Part shown: positions 11,928 through 23,531 of the stretch, piece after piece
Layout: every line of letters starts with the position of its first letter
How positions within the stretch are numbered: position 1 is the stretch's first letter
Origin: Ananas comosus
Taxonomy: Eukaryota; Streptophyta; Magnoliopsida; Poales; Bromeliaceae
Assembly: GCF_001540865.1 (NCBI RefSeq)
Contig: NC_033638.1
Location: forward strand, 8,971,133 to 9,035,132
Length of the DNA stretch: 64,000 bases
Reading direction: 5' to 3'
Made by a program: the position numbers and the translations under genes
Notes under the pieces: model-generated
Told to the model about the DNA's origin: nothing
Seen by the model: the letters and a program-made list of their open reading frames with translations, nothing else
The model's database searches: none

Positions 11928-13400
11928 GTCTTTTGAACCGCCTCGATCTGCTAAAATTCATGCACGCCCCGTATGGAATATAGTGGTTCTGCAACGAATT
12001 TTCCCTGACCGCGAAGGAAACGGGCGAAACGCTAGGGACCCGGATCCGCCCCATTTGCAACTCTAGCCGTAGCGAGCCGCGCAATTGGGCCTTATTGGAA
12101 TAAGGCCTGAAAATCCGTACCCGACCCATAATGGCCTCTAGTTGGCCGCAAAATCCCTAACCTTAATCCTCTCACTGCAACGCGATCACCGTTCCACGAA
12201 AGCGGCGAGATCGCGATCAACCCCTTAAACCTCCACCGTCTCTTCTCCTTTCCCATCGAACACCGTACATCTCTCCCCCACTTTTTTTTTTTTTTTTCCG
12301 GGTTAATTTTTTCCCTTCTAAATGATGATGTATTTAGTAACCGATAATTTTTTAATGATCGCGTCATATTTTTTTCTTCTAATTGATTCGTCTTTTTGGT
12401 TGCATTAGAAGCCCATTTTGGAAATTCGAAAATTTTCTCGCATTAAATTGCTGTTTTATTTCTATTTTTGTTAATATTTTGTTTGTGCAATTTATTAATT
12501 TATTAAATTGCTTGTAGAGTACCTATTCATCATCGCATTCATGAGCTTGATATCAAATATGTAAATTGATCGATGTAGAGGTTAATTAGATGTCATCTAG
12601 AGGGAAAGTGTTTCTCTCTCTCTCTCGCTCTCTTTTTGCTTTTGATTTAATGGATTATTCATGGAGGTGTTTGTTATTTCACAGGAGAACAATCTCACTT
12701 TTTTTAAAAAAAAATTGTGGGTAAAAAAGTATGTAACTAATCTTAACTAAGAATTGAGTCATTTAGTGGTTATTTTGTTATAAAATTTTGGTACATTTAT
12801 GGTAAAGCAAGTGATGTGTTCGAATTTTGTGACAGAAGGGCTATCAAAACTCTCAAATCAAACAAACTGAAAAGTGTCGACACCAAAATCAAAACTTTCA
12901 AAGGTTTGATAATTATTTCAAAATTAGACCAAACTATAGGGCAGAGTCCAAAATCACGACGATTTTAAGCCTCGGCCTGTTGTATAGACATGCCATACCC
13001 TTTACATTATGCATAAATAAATCCTATTCTATTAGGAGAAACTAGAGATATGATCTAAAGTTTAGCTCTTTTAGATTGTATAAGGCATATCATTTGTCAT
13101 AGATTCTAAAGAACTAACCAAGCAGGAACAGCATCTGAAGATGTCAGAACTAAATTAGATCTTGGCAATTTTGATCTTCTATTTTTTTGGGAGGGACTTA
13201 CTTCTCTTCATGTGTGTTCTTTATCTATTTAGATTCTGTTTCTCTTCACTTTAGCATCTCTTTGTGTACTTAAGTGCTTGCTTTCGAAATTTCTTTGGTT
13301 TCTGTAAATGAGATTCACCCGAGATAATTAACATGCTTCGTTTAAACAAGAACAGTTATCACTGTAATGAAAATAATAGAAAAGCATTATGTTTTCAGGA

Positions 13401-13637
13401 ATGGGGTTGTGGATGTTGCTCGAGGGACTTCTACTTATTGCAAATGCTTTAGCAATATTGAATGAGGACCGATTCCTTGCTCCTCGAGGATGGAGCTTCT
13501 CTGAAGTTTCAGGTAATGGCCGAACAAAGACACTGAAAGGCCAGATCGTTGGACTTATCTATGCTACCCAGTATCTGAGAGTGCCGTTGATAATTCTTAA
13601 TGCTGTCATCGTTGTCGTGAAGTTGGTTTCCGGCTGA
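13401..13637 (+). CDS. Yos1/IER3IP1-like small membrane protein
   Basis: A 78-residue, single-coding-exon protein of the Yos1/IER3IP1 family, which supports ER-to-Golgi vesicle transport. It begins MGLWMLLEGLLLIANALAIL, a first hydrophobic segment, followed by the hallmark NEDRFLAPRGWSF. A second hydrophobic segment, VPLIILNAVIVVVKLV, comes just before the end VSG. The length matches the family (about 79-82). The ATG at 13401 is chosen because the upstream in-frame ATG at 13389 lies in a TTTTCAG|GA splice acceptor, so a 5' UTR intron probably ends at 13398. The 5' UTR exon would be near 12150-12300. After the stop there is a probable 3' UTR that may continue through a second exon starting near 13950 (TTTTTGCAG|GCTATT). 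Confidence 0.93.
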   Translation: MGLWMLLEGLLLIANALAILNEDRFLAPRGWSFSEVSGNGRTKTLKGQIVGLIYATQYLRVPLIILNAVIVVVKLVSG

Positions 13638-16107
13638 TTTTATTAGGTGTGATTTCAGTTTCATATTGATTTTATTTATGTAGGAAATATACATTATGGA
13701 AAGTAATAATAAAAAATTTGCTTTGTAACTTAGGAGTTCAAATATGTCCTCCAAAAGTCGAGAACATCAATGTATCCACTTTTTCCTGTTGAGGAACCTA
13801 ATCTGGTCCCAATGCAACCAGATACAAGCTCCAAGCCCTAAACATCTTTTTTAGCAATTTTTCTTTCCGACCAATCCTTTTTAGCGATAGTGAAACTGTG
13901 AAAGTACGACCTATTAATACATTGTGTTAACGAGCATTTGTTTTTGCAGGCTATTAAAGAAGTAACTCCAGAAGGGAAAGGATGAAATTATGGCCAAAAG
14001 TTCATGAGGGATTGCAATTTGCCGCTCTGCATTTCTCTGGCATTTCCGAGCCAATATGCTTGGGTAGATCTGTTGGATGTTTTCGTTTTGAGAATCTCGT
14101 TTCGCACCTCACCCTGTATCTCTAATCAAGACTCTGGTTGTGCTTAGTTACAGCCATCTTTTGGTTTCTGATCTTTGTTTGGTAGTTTCAATTTGATGTA
14201 ATGTTGTGTTCATCTCTGATCGAGAAAACCACTTTAAGTGGAATCTATTAAATACGAACTTTATCTGAGAAACAGTTCAGTTGATCATTACATATCAGTA
14301 AGAATTTGTGACAGAATATTAGTACTATATTTGGCTAGTCATCTTTTTATTTCTAATGCCATCAAAGTTGTCCATGTTTATTCAGAACCTGGTGGTGTGG
14401 TATTAATTGAAAGCTATATTTAGTCAGAAGATAGCAGACAATGTGTTGGATTTTCACACCCTATGAATTATATACCAAATAAAATTGGGTTTTTAATGTT
14501 CTCTGAAAAAGGTTATTAGTTGGTAAGGATAAACTTCAGTTACCACCTCTGTAGTTTCGCACTTTCTCACTTTAGTGCCTTGTGGTTTAAAGTGTATCAA
14601 GTTTGTGTCCTGAGGTTTCATTCTTATTTTTTCGTCAGTTTTTTCGTTAATATTTCGTTAATTATATACAAAAAGCTTCAGATACTCCACCTAGATTTAT
14701 CGAATATTCACTTTAGTACCCTTTAATTTTAACTTTGTCACTAATTTAATGAAAAAAATTAGTGGAATCGATAATAAAAAGATAAAAATGAAACCACAGG
14801 ATACTAAATTGATACACTTTAAATCACGGGATACTAAAGTGAGAAAGTGTGAAACCACAGGGGTGGTATTTGAAGTTTTTCCTAGTTGGTAATAATGTTT
14901 GTATAATAAAAGTGTTATCAAACAAGTTGGATAAAAATATGGTATTACAGCTGCAGATTACTGTAGACCAAGCCAATCTAAATTCAGTAGAGCTTGTTAT
15001 GAAAATTCCTGGGATAATTTACTGCAAGATTTTTCAATTACAGAGTTGAATTCATCTTGCTGGAACAATATATTGACAGAATTGCTGAAACTACCATACT
15101 TCCATTGCCAATCTTGAGACTTACTAATATAATCAGTGAAACACCAAAAGTGTGGTAAAAGATTATGCAGCACGGATTACCGTGCCAATCTGTATGGTCT
15201 AATAACTGCCTGCTGTGCCGATAAGATTCGTATGGAATATAAAATAAGGCACGTGCCAAAGTGTACCAGTACGCTTTACGATATGGAAGGCACTGTTATT
15301 GGCACGACAATTTTTGGTATAATATAGTGATCAGTTTAAAATATCAACCTTCAATATGTAATAATGAAAAAAAATTAAGCGGACAAAATATTTTGAAGAA
15401 AATGGAACTAAAAAAACACCACTATCAAAAATGGAAATAGCATATTTGTAATTAGTGGTTTATTATTATTGTTATTATTTTGGAAGATTGTATACTTGAC
15501 ATTTGAAGTAACAATAATTAATGCTTGGTAGTTAAAGACATGGAAGCGTAACTAAATAAGGTTTCAAGGATATTGGAATGCTATTCAATATAAGATTCCT
15601 AATTTAATCTATGACAACAAAGCTCATAATTTTGTCCATTTATGCTATTTTTTGCATTAAAATAACTACTAAATTAGAATATATCTTTTTTATGGTTAAG
15701 ATTCAAGATTATAAAAACCATCATATAAAATAGCTAATATCCGGAGTTGCAAGCTTAAAGAGTTTTTTGTCCCATTTCTCTCCTTTTCTTTATAATAATA
15801 ACACATAAGCAATGGTTTCTTTAAGGTACAATGCTTAATAATATATATTTTTAACTAATCTAAATTGTTAACCTATCAATTCTCAGTTCAATTATATATA
15901 TCATGGATATTAATTTTCTTCTTTAGAATTCCGTGTTTTTCCCAAGCTCAGATTTACTATTTTTCTTCATTTTTTTTTTATTTGCATTAGCATAAGTGAA
16001 TACATGTTTTGTTTAAAATTTGTTCCAAGATAATGCTTTTGGCATAGATTTATTACTATGTAGAAGTTATACTAACCAAAGCAATGTAATTATCTTTTCT
16101 ATAATGA
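13638..16107. other. Intergenic: 3' UTR, foldback element and AT-rich repeats
   Basis: Contains the Yos1 3' UTR (to about 14200) and a second copy of the ~360-bp foldback element (14523-14885), whose left arm CACTTTCTCACTTTAGTGCC is mirrored by ACTAAAGTGAGAAAGTGTG. A block at 15160-15310 is rich in short GGCAC/GTGCC repeats, including the palindrome GGCACGTGCC near 15250. The rest is AT-rich with no recognisable coding sequence. The missing first exon of the next gene should lie here or further upstream, but I could not identify it. Confidence 0.5.
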
Positions 16108-16109
16108 AG

Positions 16110-19100
16110 GAGAAAAACACAATCACCAACAAGTGAAGGGAAAAGGAGAAGTGCCAGGTTATTGGCACTTGAAGGGCAAAAGTGTGCAAAAGTGGGTGAT
16201 CATATGCTATCAATAGAAACAGCTACAAAGGTTGTTGAAAATGGCATAGCAAGTGTGCACAATAAGCGCGGAGGAGCGAATAAGACAAAACAAGCAAATC
16301 AGGTTTAATCCTTTCTCTCTCTCTCTTTCTTTCTTTGTGAGCGTCGTGCGCTAACATTTTATGTTTGAAAGAGAATTTTGAATAGATTCTTTTATTTTTA
16401 AAAACAAAAGATAGTATGTTATGCACTTCATTCATTAAGCAAAATGAACTTAGCTATTAGTTTGAGGCATCTGGACCTCAATCGAAAAACAAAAGTAGAG
16501 AGGAGAAAAACGAAAAAAGAGAGAAAGGATAAAGAAAAAGAACGGCCCAAAGAGCTACAAAATATAATCACTTCTTGTTGTACAACTCTTCTCACTGGTT
16601 CACTAAGCACTTGATTTTAGCTGATTCTAGTTCATGTGCACAAAGCACGCCCCATCTTAAGTAGGTTGTCTACAGTAGGAGTCCTTTTGGAAAGATTCTT
16701 ACTGAAGATATTATGAGGAGTCGCATGTTTTTTATCCAACTAGTACTTTTAATTTCGATGCGCATGCCAATTTTTCTAAAAGAATAATATTTATATTAAG
16801 TATAATGTATAATGTTAAAAGATGGGAGGGGGTTTTGGATACAAAATGATAGATTTTCTTTAATAAAAAAAAAATCTTCTTATCCAATATTACAATGACA
16901 ACCATCATACTTCCTGCTAAACATATTGAAACAGAGAAAGCTCTTGAAGTGTCACAATTTACTCCATGGTTTATTGTGCTTGCAGGAATCAAATTATTAT
17001 GCACAAGAAGTTGCTACAAGTGAAAATGGTAATGCTATTTTTTCACTTTCTTATATAATATAATAAAAAATTGAATTATAACTTCCAATACATGATTTAA
17101 AAAATCCTAAATGTTTTCTTTAATCTTACGTCGTCAGGTAACTCATCGAGCAATTCCTCTACCGATCGAATCATCGAATATGTTCTCGATGTATTGGAAC
17201 TGTAAGTTTCTGTGCAACTAACTATCTCTATCCAAATTACATATATTATACCTCTAACAATGATTAACAACATAAATCATCTGAAGTTACTCTAATTCCA
17301 ACATGAATCATCTAAAGTTTAACTTTTTTCTTTCCTCCTCTGTTTTAGGAAAGACACAAATGAGTTGTTCACCATGCCAGATGACATCCAGGTGTGCGTG
17401 AAATATCTTGTTTGGTCTCATTGAGTCTAATGAACTAATAATTTGACAAATAATTCGACCCGAAAAAGAAGAAGAAATTTTTTTCAATAAAGCTGAAGTG
17501 TTTTCTTCTTTTCAGATCAGTGACTATTCCGAGAGGGTCAACAAGCCTGGCGACTTTGCGACGCTGAGACAGAAGCACAAGGATGGAATGTATAAGTCAT
17601 TAGAACAATTTGAGGTCCGTTCTCGGAGTTATTTCACACACTTATCTTCTAATTTCCTTCATTCTTTACGTATAGTTTTCCTTGACGATTTATGATTTTC
17701 GGTTTATATGCTGTAGAACGATGTTTATATGATATTTCGGAGGGCAATGGCGATAAATTCGCGAGACACTGTACCATATAGAGAGGTGAGACTTAGTGTC
17801 AGTTTACTGTAACTGTTATTCTATTTAAAGCGATCCACTTGAACTATAAAATTGTTCTCTTAATTTTTCTTATAGGCAATGTGTTTACAAGATCAAGCAA
17901 AGCAAGTTTTCCAATCTTTAAAGAATAATCGCACATATTCGGAGTTAGAACTCTCAGCTTGGCACCAAAAGTACTTCACTCGCCGGAAAAGGGCAGCAAG
18001 AAATGACAGGGATGTCGGAACGTCGCGTTACTATCCTCAAACACGACGTAGCGTGCGTTCTAAAGTTCATTCTGACATAAAACAAGGCAATGTGACAGCT
18101 GATGAAGGAAGGAGCAGAAGAGGGAAATCGACGAACGACAAATCAAAGCAGATGAGAAAGATTCAACCTACGACAAATCCGATTGATCGAACTAGGAAAC
18201 GTAATGGGCCATTCATTCTTGAAGCGACTCTAGTACAAAGATGTTGGAAACTAAATTTCAACAGATCCACATTTTTTCTGTAACTCGACAAATTTACGAT
18301 GGCATGCCTTGTTCATGCACATTCCTCATTCTACACTGCTCTAAAATTTGTGCATAATAAGTTCCAATAACAGCTAAAATTTCTATGTTGTTTAGGTGAT
18401 GCTAGTTGAGTTTATTCAAGTGCCAACACAGAATGAAGTGTATTTGAAAGATGCTACTAGTTTTTAGTGCTTTAGTTAAATAATTTTGTGTTATCTTTTC
18501 TCAGATTCTTCAGAATCCTCTAAACCCACCATGGAGCAAAGAAGGTGCACTTACAAGCCGGGGAGTGATCCAATGAGTTCAATATTTTCAGCATCTCACA
18601 AGCCACATGGGAGGCTTGTTTATGTAAGCATTTTTGCCTCAAAATTTCTAACATTTTGGTTACAATTATCAAATATGATACTTATACAATTTATTGTATA
18701 GCAGTACCTTTTATGTACGTATTAACATTTCACGCTTAGTGCGGTAAATAAGAAATTTGAGATGTATCAGAGTTATACCTACATCAAAATGACTAATGTG
18801 ATCTTTTTATATGTTCTTTGAACTCCTTTTCAAATACTAAACTCGTTTATATTCATTGAAAATATGTTCATTCAGTGTTCTGTTATTTACTGTATTCTGT
18901 TTTTCAGAACAATAATGCTCCGAGTTATCAAGAGAGCCTGCGACGATTCGTGAGGAATGCGGGGAAAGAAGCTACGATGGCAGCAGAACAAAGGTGTCGA
19001 GAGTACGTCGAAAGGGTTAAAGCACATCTAATTCCTGCCTACTTGAGAGAGTCCATTACTAACTACAGTACCAGTTTTCCTTCGCTAATCGGCGCCAATT

Positions 19101-19714
19101 CTTATCGTAGCTCCGGCCTAGATGTTGCTTCTGGTAGTGCAACACCAAATTTTCTCACAAATTTCGACAGATATTTTGGAAATTTCAGCTCTTTAGGCTC
19201 TACAACTGCTGAAACAAATTCAACAAGCTTCAGAGGCAAGGATATTTCACCTAATGGCACAGATAATGCAATAGTTCCTAACACTATTGAACCACCAAAC
19301 AAGAAGTTAGAGACTGATGAACTCTTAAGATTATTCTGTTTGATTGGAACACCCGAGTTCTTCGAGAGAAGCAAAAGCATTTTTTATTCTAGTTCAAGCA
19401 CAGAAAATAAGCCAGAACAAAGCTTCAAAGCACTTCTTGGTGTTAATGATGGTTGCAGCTCAAAGAATCCAGAGAAACCGTCGAATTTGGAGCAACTTAA
19501 ACAAACAGCAACATCTAATTCGCCAACTCGGAACTCAAAGCTCAAAGACTCGAGGACAGGGAAGCGTAAAGGGACGAGCGAACCTGAACCTGAACCCTCG
19601 CCGTTCCGAAAGGGAATGCTTCCGAGCCACTTAGGGTTTGGCCAGTATGCCAGATCTATCCAGCCCTTTCAGATAAGATCTCAGAATCCTTTTGCGGCAC
19701 CACATAGTATTTGA
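16110..19714 (+). CDS. Bromodomain-containing protein (first exon not found)
   Basis: Likely a nuclear chromatin reader binding acetyl-lysine. Exons read 16110-16302, 16986-17028, 17138-17201, 17349-17391, 17516-17614, 17717-17785, 17876-18200, 18505-18623 and 18908-19714, in frame, giving about 586 residues. Order: a basic RRSARLLALE segment near the start, then the bromodomain from DRIIEYVLDVLELKDTNELF through SDYSERVNKPGDFATLRQKH, LEQFENDVYMIFRRAMAINS and REAMCLQDQAKQVF. The Asn of AINS is where the acetyl-lysine-contacting Asn is expected. A Lys/Arg-rich linker, a RRCTYKPGSDPMSS motif and a segment YQESLRRFVRNAGKEATMAA with a Ser-rich C-terminus follow. It resembles the plant group of DNA-binding bromodomain proteins like Arabidopsis At1g58025. 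No ATG in frame opens exon 16110, so the true start is upstream or lost. Intron 16303-16985 carries a LINE 3' end. Confidence 0.8.
16388..16625 (-). mobile_element. LINE 3'-end fragment in bromodomain gene intron
   Basis: Reads GATAGTATGTTATGCACTTC, then ATTCATTAAGCAAAATGAAC, TTAGCTATTAGTTTGAGGCA and an A/G-rich stretch of AAAAACG and AAGGATAAA type. This matches in order the LINE 3' ends at 23357 and 23545, but is more diverged. It lies antisense in the intron 16303-16985. Confidence 0.6.
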
Positions 19715-20355
19715 AGTGTTTGTTTACTCAATTGTTTGTTGAATTTGAAATGAAATTGGATTATTCAAAAACAGATGTTAGTTTTATCCTTCATTCTCTC
19801 TACAACGGATTTTAGATATTATTCCAAGTTGGAAAATTTGAGATTCCTTCTTTAGTATATGTATTGTTCTAAATCGCCCTTTACGGAATTAAGATATAAC
19901 AGCAGAGTTGCTTACTACATTAAGCAGAACAGGTAAATAAAAGCAGAATACTGTGAATCTTGGCTCATTTTACACAAGAAACTAAAAGTACAGTTTCTTT
20001 ACAGAGAAGGTGAAGAGAGAATCCCAGACCTATGTCTTCTACTATTACAGAAGTCACAGATTTGATACACCACAATTTGTTTTGTTTTTTTTTTCATTTC
20101 GGACTTGTTACGATATAGAAGAGAGAATTGTACCTTGGCCTGTATGAAAAGATATTCCTTTTAACTAAACATTGTACTTGTTCAAAATCAAAATACTAGC
20201 AACATCTGAAATTTGTCCGTGGTGTAAAAAACAAAAAAAAATCTTGAATTTTAGCCATATTTGTAGAATCTGAAGTTGACGAGGACATGCATGTACAGTT
20301 CATGGTTAGCACAACACCCTATTTACATGCACAGATGGAATGTTGAGTGAGGTTG
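19715..20355. other. Intergenic between convergent bromodomain and ATG18a genes
   Basis: About 640 bases between two stop codons. It should hold both 3' UTRs. No coding sequence, RNA gene or repeat recognised apart from short T and A runs. Confidence 0.6.
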
Positions 20356-22566
20356 TTATCGAAGTAAGGTGGAGTAGGGCTTCTGCCGGTGGATGTTGAC
20401 CTTAAGAAAACTGAAATATTCAATCTGTAGCATCTCCCCGCCTTTCACTGGGTCAAAGCTGCATTTGTAAAAACTGAAGACAGGACCAAAGAAGGAAAAA
20501 AAAGGAGAAAAAAATGAAAATGGTTCATTAGGTGACAAAATCCAGGATTTGGGGAAAGGCCTACACAAGAAAATCTATATAAGCAAGAAGGCAAACAATT
20601 AAATAAACTTTGTGACGAACTACAATTACAGTTTTTTTTTCTTTCTGTCTTTCTTTTGAGCTAGATCTCCAGTTAATTCAATATAGGCGAGGAAGAAGGC
20701 ATTTGATAGTCTTTAAAGCAAACGAAAAGATTATTACATGAAGCGCTTGGTTATTAATTTCTGAGAACAGGTTTAGCTTTCCGCTCTCTTCCGTCTTTTG
20801 ACTTTTAAGATTAGCAAGAGTTCATCTGAAACAGTTGAAATTTAACAGGAAAGCATTACTTCAACTCAAACCTACTTAAAGCAGAGAAAAGCCAACAACA
20901 TAGACACAGAAGGGACAGCTGCGTAAACAAATGGTTATCTGATAACTAAGAAGCTTTACTAGACTAGAAAAGAAAGGTTCAACCAGTAAAGATACTTCAT
21001 TATTCTGAGTTGAAGTTTGAGACCAAAATTTATACCTGCCATCCATGCCAATGATCTTCAATGTGTTGTGAGCTCCAAATGCAGTAACATAACGAGTGAC
21101 TTCCGGCAAGTGGAATTGAGCTAATGACCACTCAGAACTAAAATACTTTGGCAACACCCCTGGAAAACATCAATATGGGTAAGACAGCTTTCCTTTTTTT
21201 AACTTTCAAGGGAAAACTACAATATCTGAGAAGTTCATTAGTCATTTTATCAACATAGAGAAATAATTCTATTTTCTTTAATGAAGAGCAGACAGAAAAA
21301 ACATATAACTGGCCTTTGCCAAAATGTAGCCTAGACTGCCAATAACATCAATTGTCAACTAAAAATTCATAAACAAGCTTAAAAGGTTCAACAAAATATG
21401 TCTCATTTAAAATTGGAAAAACATTTGCATATCGTCACATTGTCACAACCTTACTTTATCGCTATCGAGGCTCCGAGACAATCAGAATGAATTGCTCACC
21501 TTTCATGAAGGACAACGATGAGTTGGCATTGGCGCCAGTGTTTGAAGCTAAAAGAGGACTAGGCGAAGCAGAGGGGTTCTGGCCAGCCATTATCAAAGAA
21601 TCACCATCTACGGTGTGTTGGTCGGGCGCATCATCTCCCCCCGCTCTAACTCTGAGATTAAAGACGTGTATAGTTCCTCTGTCGCTCGATACTGCAAGCC
21701 ACTGTACATTTGGCGATAGGACAATGCTATATATATCAGCTGCATCCAATCCTCTGCGTACCTACATTCAGTAAACAAAACGAAAAATACCATCTCCTCG
21801 TAAATACCACGTAAATAATTTGAGTCCAAACCGGAACAACGAGGATAACATCTACCTCTTGCAGGCGAGTCCCGTCCATCGCGTTGAATATTCTAATCAA
21901 GGTTCCCTTCGTGCTCGCGGTAGCAAGAAGAAGCCCATCCATAGTCAAAGTAATACACGCAATATGAGATTCATGCGCTGAAATGAGCTTCGTGACCTTC
22001 AAACCAAAGTGCTCCACCCTCACCTGCCCCCGATGCGTCGCAGGGGAAGCCAACACCAAATTCACGGGGTGATGCGAAAGGCAACACAAACCCCTCGGAT
22101 TCGCCAAAGTCTCAATCAGATGAAGCTGTTTCAGGTCGTTAAAGTCGTAAACGTGTATCTTGCGATCCAGAACGACGACTATCCTATCCGTCCTCAACTT
22201 CACAGCGCGAACATCGGATCTGAATGTGAATTCGCCGATGCAGTGGCACTGGTGATCATTCCAGATGATCACTTTGTTAGGTGGGTACTCCGGATTGGCG
22301 CCGCCGCCGACGAGAGCAAGAATGTTGGACCGGAACAGCATCTCGACAATTCCGAATCCCCCGCCCTTCAATTCTCTCCGAAACATCTCCTTGAAAGGCT
22401 CGCAATTATATATCCGAAATCCGCTGCTCGTTCCGGCAGCGAAGCAACCGTAATCCTGATTCCAGGACACTGACAGTAACTCAGTTTCCTGATCATCATT
22501 CTGATCAGCTTCTGGTCGATTTGAAGGCGAATTTGGGGATTCGGATGCAGGAACTGCTGAGCTCAT
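20356..22566 (-). CDS. ATG18A: Autophagy-related protein 18a (PROPPIN, WD40)
   Basis: PtdIns3P-binding beta-propeller needed for autophagosome formation. Exons on the minus strand are 21856-22566, 21500-21761, 21036-21159 and 20356-20473. All splice in frame to 404 residues, within the family's usual range. The N-terminus is low-complexity ([15 protein letters not shown]), followed by propeller blades starting [17 protein letters not shown]. Blade motifs include [20 protein letters not shown] and [20 protein letters not shown]. The phosphoinositide-binding L/FRRG motif is present as VRRG at residues 238-241, created across the exon 1/2 junction. It is followed by [20 protein letters not shown]. 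The C-terminus ends [20 protein letters not shown] plus about 20 residues. A 5' UTR intron is likely, since the bases just above the ATG (22567-22580) do not look like promoter and a CT-rich patch lies near 22960. The gene is convergent with the bromodomain gene. Confidence 0.92.
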
Positions 22567-23336
22567 CAGGATAATATGCTAATCAACTGCAGAATGAGGA
22601 ATTGGGTACATTAAAAGAACAGAATCCAGCAAAATCGAGATTCAGAAACTTTTTGGAAATAGCAAAATTTTAGTTCGTAGTGGCATGTTATCATAGATTC
22701 ATAGTAATGTAGAGCAACAAAAACTTCAAAATTGCATATGTAATAATCTTAGTTAAGGCCGGTAAACAATGATAAATTCATCTCAAATCTCAAAAATTAT
22801 CAACGATCTAAAAATGGAACGATCGGAATAAGAAGAGAATAATAAGTTCAAAATAAATCACACACAAAAAAAAGGAAATGAGATCAACCTGGTAAGATCG
22901 AATTTTATGCGAATTTTGAACCGAGAGAATTAATACCTTGGAGCTTGTTCGATTGATCTCTCTCTCTTTTTTTTTACCGTTTTTCACAACGATGAAAAAA
23001 AAATTGCAGAAAATTCTCAGATTATTGAGAATTTTTTTTCGCTCTCTTCTTCTCCCTTTAATTCTTTTTTTTTAAAAAAAAAAAATCCGTGAAGGAAGCG
23101 TAGAAGTGAGAGCAACGCTACCCCAATTAAAAAAAATAAAAAATAACAAAATATATATAAAAGAAAAATGGCAATGCTACTGTATATTAAAAAATTGGAT
23201 GGACCGGGGTCAATAGACCGGGTTCTCCCAAAAAAGCTACTGGATTAACGCATTGATGAGTGATGATTAAATTCAATGTAGATATTCTTAATCAGTAATA
23301 TAATAAAAACTGTTAATAACACCGTCCCTATAAAAT

Positions 23337-23531
23337 TCAAAATATCTAGTTTTGTTTTTTTTTTTGAGAAAGCGGTAACACGCTACCTGCTTCATTCATT
23401 AGGCAAATGAATTTAGCTATATAAGGTGAGGCAGCCAGGGCCTCAGGAGGGCGGAAAAGCAAAAAAAAGAAAGATTCGCGAAAAAGGATAAAAAAAACAA
23501 AGGCAAAAAACAGTCTCAAAATAGCTAGTTT
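23337..23531 (-). mobile_element. 5'-truncated LINE 3' end, with possible target-site duplication
   Basis: A ~170-bp minus-strand LINE tail begins with a T-run (poly-A on the minus strand). It then reads GAGAAAGCGGTAACACGCTA, TAGCTATATAAGGTGAGGCA and an A-rich stretch, as in the neighbouring copy at 23532. It is bounded by AAAATATCTAGTTT (about 23338) and AAAATAGCTAGTTT (about 23518). These could be a target-site duplication, or the edge of a simple tandem duplication. Confidence 0.7.

Noticed and set aside
16223..16435. Minus-strand frame opposite the bromodomain gene
   Set aside because: Glu-Arg repeats from (CT)n and LINE tail sequence; no family features.
18190..18283. Reading exon 7 of the bromodomain gene on to the TAA at 18281-18283 as the gene end
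   Set aside because: A donor at 18200 (AAAC|GTAATG) joins in frame to 18505 and continues with conserved sequence.
22009..22473. 154-codon plus-strand frame inside ATG18a exon 1
   Set aside because: Antisense shadow of a clear WD40 coding exon.
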